A stretch of 64,000 nt of DNA from positions 22,021,835 through 22,085,834 of the forward strand of contig NC_092693.1 in assembly GCF_964275005.1 (NCBI RefSeq). Reading direction: 5' to 3'. Shown one piece after another: positions 60,473 through 64,000 of the stretch. The notes beneath the pieces are model-generated. The model made no database searches. It was not told the DNA's origin and worked only from the letters and a program-made list of their open reading frames with translations. Source of the stretch: Diadema setosum. Taxonomy: Eukaryota; Echinodermata; Echinoidea; Diadematoida; Diadematidae. The number at the start of each line of letters is the position of its first letter. Positions within the stretch are counted from its first letter, which is position 1. The translations under genes and the position numbers were made by a program.

Positions 60473-61861
60473 CTACCTTAGACCCTTAGTTTGTGTCTGA
60501 AAGGGGTGCATCAATGCATAATGATCTCCCAGTTCATGCCTATGTGGCAGTCCTCGATAAAAGGGGAATTCCACCCAAGTCAGTCCAGTGTTTCTACAGT
60601 GTGTTCCTAAAAAAGGGAAACCAAACCTCGAAGGTAAATTATATCACAAATGCATAGGTTTTTTTTTTTTTTTAATTTGTGTGCTGGATTAAAAAGTAGC
60701 TCGTTTAGTTAAATTTGATACCTTGCTTGCGTCAACATTACCATGGGTTTTGTTACAGATCGAGTAAGGTTTCTTTGAAGGAAAATGATACAACATCTAC
60801 TTTTTCCAAGTTTCAAAGAACCATAACTCTCTAACTCATGTCAACGTTGACGCAAGCAAGGTGCCAAATTAAAGCTGGAGAGCTACTTTTTATTCCATTA
60901 TACAAATTACAAGAAAAAAACTATGTGTTGTTCAGTTGACTTTTGAACTTGCCTTTCCTTTTTAGGAACACACTGTATGGAAGACGATGAATTAAAAAAA
61001 AATAATTGATCCAATCATGAGTGAATAAGGAAACTACAATCATTAACATTATCTAGTACTTCATTGTCAGTTATGCAAAATGGCAATGCTGATGAAATCA
61101 CAGTATTTTTAGGAGTACATGTAGTTCTCCATTCACATTTTACACAAAATTTCTCATTTTCCAGAGTATGTATTTTCACATCTTAAACTCTGAGTGACAG
61201 TTGTCACTCTTTGTCAAATAACTCCTTAGAGTATAGGGTAGAAAAAAATGTAGCTTTCAAGAAAATTTAGAAAATGGGAAATTCTTATGTACAGAGAATG
61301 CAATGGAGACTTGATGACCCATGCACCATGACGACATGCAGTTTTTTGCAAGTCAACTTGGCAAGATACCTTATGTCACCATGATGACATGTAACTTTTT
61401 ATATGTCGACTTGGCAAGATACCTTATGTCATCATGACGACGTGTAACTTTTTGGATATCAGCTTGGATAGATACCTTATGTAGGCATGACGTCATGTAA
61501 CTTTTTCAGATGTCGACTTGGCAAGATACCTTATGTAGGCATGACGACATGTAACTTTTCAGATGTCAACTTGGCAAGATACCTTATGCACCACGATGAC
61601 ATGTAACTTTTTAGATGTCGACTTGGCAAGATACATTATGTCACTACGACGACGTAACTTTTTTCGATGTTGACTTGGCAAGATACCTTATCTCACCATG
61701 ACGACATGTAACTTTTTAGATGTCGACTTGACAAGATAATATTTGTCTCCATGTCATGTTATAAAGTTGATAAGTCGACATGATAGAGCTATTATGTTGA
61801 CTTGACAAGATAAATTATCTCGCCAAGTCTCCAAGTCGAATGGCACTTTAAAGCTTCCGTA
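59486..61861 (+). mobile_element. Foldback-like element with long inverted arms of 53-bp tandem units
   Basis: The left arm (59486-about 59990) begins TACGGAAGCTTTAAAGTGCC, and the right arm (about 61320-61861) ends with its inverse. Each arm has an outer unique part (GATAGAGCTATTATG, a TAAGTTGACATGGAGACAAA-like block) and then seven to eight copies of a 53-bp unit, TATCTTGCCAAGTCGACATC + TAAAAAGTTACATGTCGTCA + TGGTGTGATAATG. Arms and orientation fit a foldback transposon. TACATG flanks both ends (59480-59485, 61862-61867) but is near-palindromic, so it may be terminal sequence and not a duplication. The 1.3 kb centre holds the RING exon, an ACGGACACACAC tract and a nested MITE. Confidence 0.75.
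60597..60975 (+). mobile_element. Nested 379-bp mariner-type MITE
   Basis: CAGTGTGTTCCTAAAAAAGG at the left and CCTTTTTAGGAACACACTG at the right, flanked by TA on both sides. The interior forms an imperfect long palindrome (AAAAAGTAGCTC...CCTTGCTTGCGTCAAC inverted near 60840-60895). It lies inside the centre of the foldback-like element, 125 bp after the RING stop codon. Confidence 0.8.
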
Positions 61862-62735
61862 TACATGTAATCGAAAGTGACTAAGACCGGCAGAGAGGGA
61901 GAGAGAGAGAAAATGAGAGGGAAAACCCCGGTTATAGGGGGAGAGCCACGTGTCTGATGGGGAAAGAAATATAAAGAAGAGAACAAAAACGTTTTCGAAG
62001 TCCTGTTCATTTCAGTAAATTAAAAACTTACAGCTTCATCTTGAGCATTGTGTCCAAGATTTGTGAGTGACCACACCGTGCAAAGAAGCGACTATATAGG
62101 CCTACATTGATGTTCAAGAATGTAAAAAAAAAGAAAGAAAGAAGAGAATAGAAGAGAGAATCATCCCACAGTTATATTCCACTGGCAAACGGCATTACGC
62201 TAAACATGACCTTTTATAGTTTTAATCTCTTGCAGGACCAGTGTCTTTATCTTGCATTTGTATTAAAAAAAAAGAGAAAGAAAAGAAGAAGGACATGAAT
62301 TTGCGTGAGACTTTGTTGAGGATGTTACAAATGCCATGTCGTCTAATACCCTCACGACTCTACTATGGACTACCAGCAAGACTGTATTGCATAGGGTCTG
62401 AAGCATATCAGTTATCCCCAGATGGCCATACACCTTTCTTCGTCTTCTTCTCGCTGCTATATGATAGTGTGTAGTATCATAAGGATAGTAATGATGATAA
62501 GACGCATTGGCCCGAGAGAACCGGACCTGAGACATGTTAGATCGGAAAGATCATTCGCAAACAACTTCTTGGCGCCGCAGGTCAATCATACCCCAAGGTT
62601 CATTGTCATGATGGCGTGACCGCACTGGCGCCGGAGCGGTGATGTTTCTTTAAAGTCTACAGCTTCAAGAGGTATATACTCCTATGTTGTTTATTGTCTG
62701 GCTTGGATGAAACAAAAAACGATCTTCATAAAACT

Positions 62736-63098
62736 GGTCATCTTGTTCTTTATCATTTTTGTTCTCTTTCAACGAGGATATCTCCTCTTTTTGTTTTGGG
62801 TGTGTGTTTTTTCCGTAAGGTGAGAAATACTTTGTTTATCTTTTGTTCTTATTGTTGTTTATCGTACCATTCATTTCGAGTACAGTCTGCTGGACTGGTC
62901 TAGTTAGAATGTCTTTTGGTCATCTTGTTTTTCATCAGTGTTGTTCTCTTTAAACCAGGATATCACCTCTTTTTGTTTGGGTGTGCGTGTGTGCTTCCGT
63001 AAGGTGAGAAATACTTTATTCCTCTCTTGTTTTTGTTGTTGTTTATCCTACCATTCATTTTGAGTACAGTCTGCTGGACTGGTCTGGTGTCTTTTTAA
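62736..63098 (+). repeat. Tandem duplication, unit about 182 bp
   Basis: GGTCATCTTGTT...TTGTTCTCTTT...GAGGATATC...CCGTAAGGTGAGAAATACTTT...GAGTACAGTCTGCTGGACTG occurs at 62736 and again at 62918 in the same order with about 10-15% differences. Exactly two copies are seen. Confidence 0.85.
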
Positions 63099-63789
63099 CC
63101 AATTAACGTGGATCACATTTCCTTTTTTTATGTCTGAGAGTGTTGTGTTTGTGTGTCTGCATGTTTGCGAGGAGTTGCCAAAAGTATCAGCGAATGGTGG
63201 GAAAAGATCCTTCGCACGCGACTCCAATTGTTTTGCAAGGGGCACTATGATTCACCTTTAACATGAAATTAGCACTTTTTGATTTTCATAATGCCTTTGA
63301 ATATCAGTGGCGGCTGCAGTCCTGTGGATAATTCCTGTATAGCAGAAGTGCATAACGAAATACATGTAGGCTATTACAAACGTACATACAACATAAGACA
63401 ATAATATGTGGAAGTGAAACAAACGGCTAAAAAGAATTAAAGATAGTATATCTAAGTTACGTCGTACCACACTAGCTTTTTTTTTTTCGTTATGGTTATT
63501 GATAACCTGCTGAACGTGCCTTGTTCCTCTTAGTTGATAATAGTGCTCAAAGAATAATTTTTCTTGTTATCTATTCTCTCTGTACATTTTTTTTTAATTT
63601 GTACATGTACATGTATATGTTATAGGATTCTTGGTAGCAACTGCTTTATCTATAAACATTGCATCATACTTCCATTTTTTTTTTACCCCGAAGTCAAAGC
63701 TCCGTAGTGCTAAACAGTTTGTGATGGGCAATCTTATATAGTCAATCTTCCTGAAAAAAAAAAAAATGCATTAGGATACAGAAGCGCCT

Positions 63790-63813
63790 CCCCCCCCCCC
63801 CCCCCCCCCCCCC
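63790..63813 (+). repeat. C homopolymer run
   Basis: Run of more than 20 C residues, prone to length error in sequencing. Confidence 0.9.
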
Positions 63814-64000
63814 GAAAAGAAGAAAAAATTATGCCAAAATGGTTCGGCGTCAAAGCCTCAATATGTCAAAGATTAAAAATGGTATACACTAGAGCAAAAT
63901 TGTTACTGGTTCAGAAATTAGAAGGATAAAGTCATAAGTATTAATGTAGGTTAAAATACAATGTGGCGGGAATGACAAACTATAAGTGGATGTGTCATTC

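Larger units (their letters stand above)
61868..64000. other. Right end of the window, non-coding
   Basis: AT-rich DNA with GA tracts (61892-61911), an imperfect tandem duplication (62736-63098), a C run (63790-63813) and A/T runs. No gene or splice structure is recognised. Confidence 0.45.

Overview
The window looks like AT-rich nuclear DNA from a marine invertebrate. The basis is phase-consistent introns with GT/AG ends, animal-type genes (COX4, FAM210A, RABIF) and a dense load of short palindromic transposons, microsatellites and one long LINE. The repeat types (the 'GTTTCATAAAACTTGTCA' hairpin, the 'CCTCCGCCAAGG' repeat, a tRNA-like SINE head) suggest an echinoderm or related deuterostome. 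That is inference; the species is not determined. There are no prokaryotic features.

Layout. 100-1534 (+): last two coding exons of cytochrome c oxidase subunit 4. 9208-18086 (-): a nine-exon coiled-coil protein of 377 residues, best matched to the C20orf96/DUF4618 family. 22165-31531 (+): a multi-exon protein kinase of about 746 residues. Its N-terminal half is built from tandem modules of about 60 residues, each carried by phase-0 exons, and its kinase domain has HND in place of HRD. 32404-34800: a T-poor tandem repeat with a unit of about 0.75 kb. 37560-40371: nested transposons, including a clean piggyBac-type insertion (TTAA duplication) inside a tandem/inverted repeat. 43439-45063 (+): two-exon FAM210A-like mitochondrial protein. 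49210-52616 (-): LINE with an intact 995-residue endonuclease/reverse transcriptase frame. 53034-55062 (+): two-exon RABIF/MSS4. 58394-60472 (+): a possible small gene with a membrane-segment exon and a clear C3HC4 RING exon. An in-frame TAA precedes the RING, and that exon lies between the inverted arms of a foldback-like element (59486-61861).

The genes share no evident pathway, although COX4 and the FAM210A-like protein are both mitochondrial. Most of the remaining DNA is intron, UTR and repeat. Exon joins were set by reading GT/AG sites and phase by eye. They are consistent for COX4, C20orf96-like, FAM210A-like and RABIF, and for all but one join of the kinase. No transcript data or database search was available.
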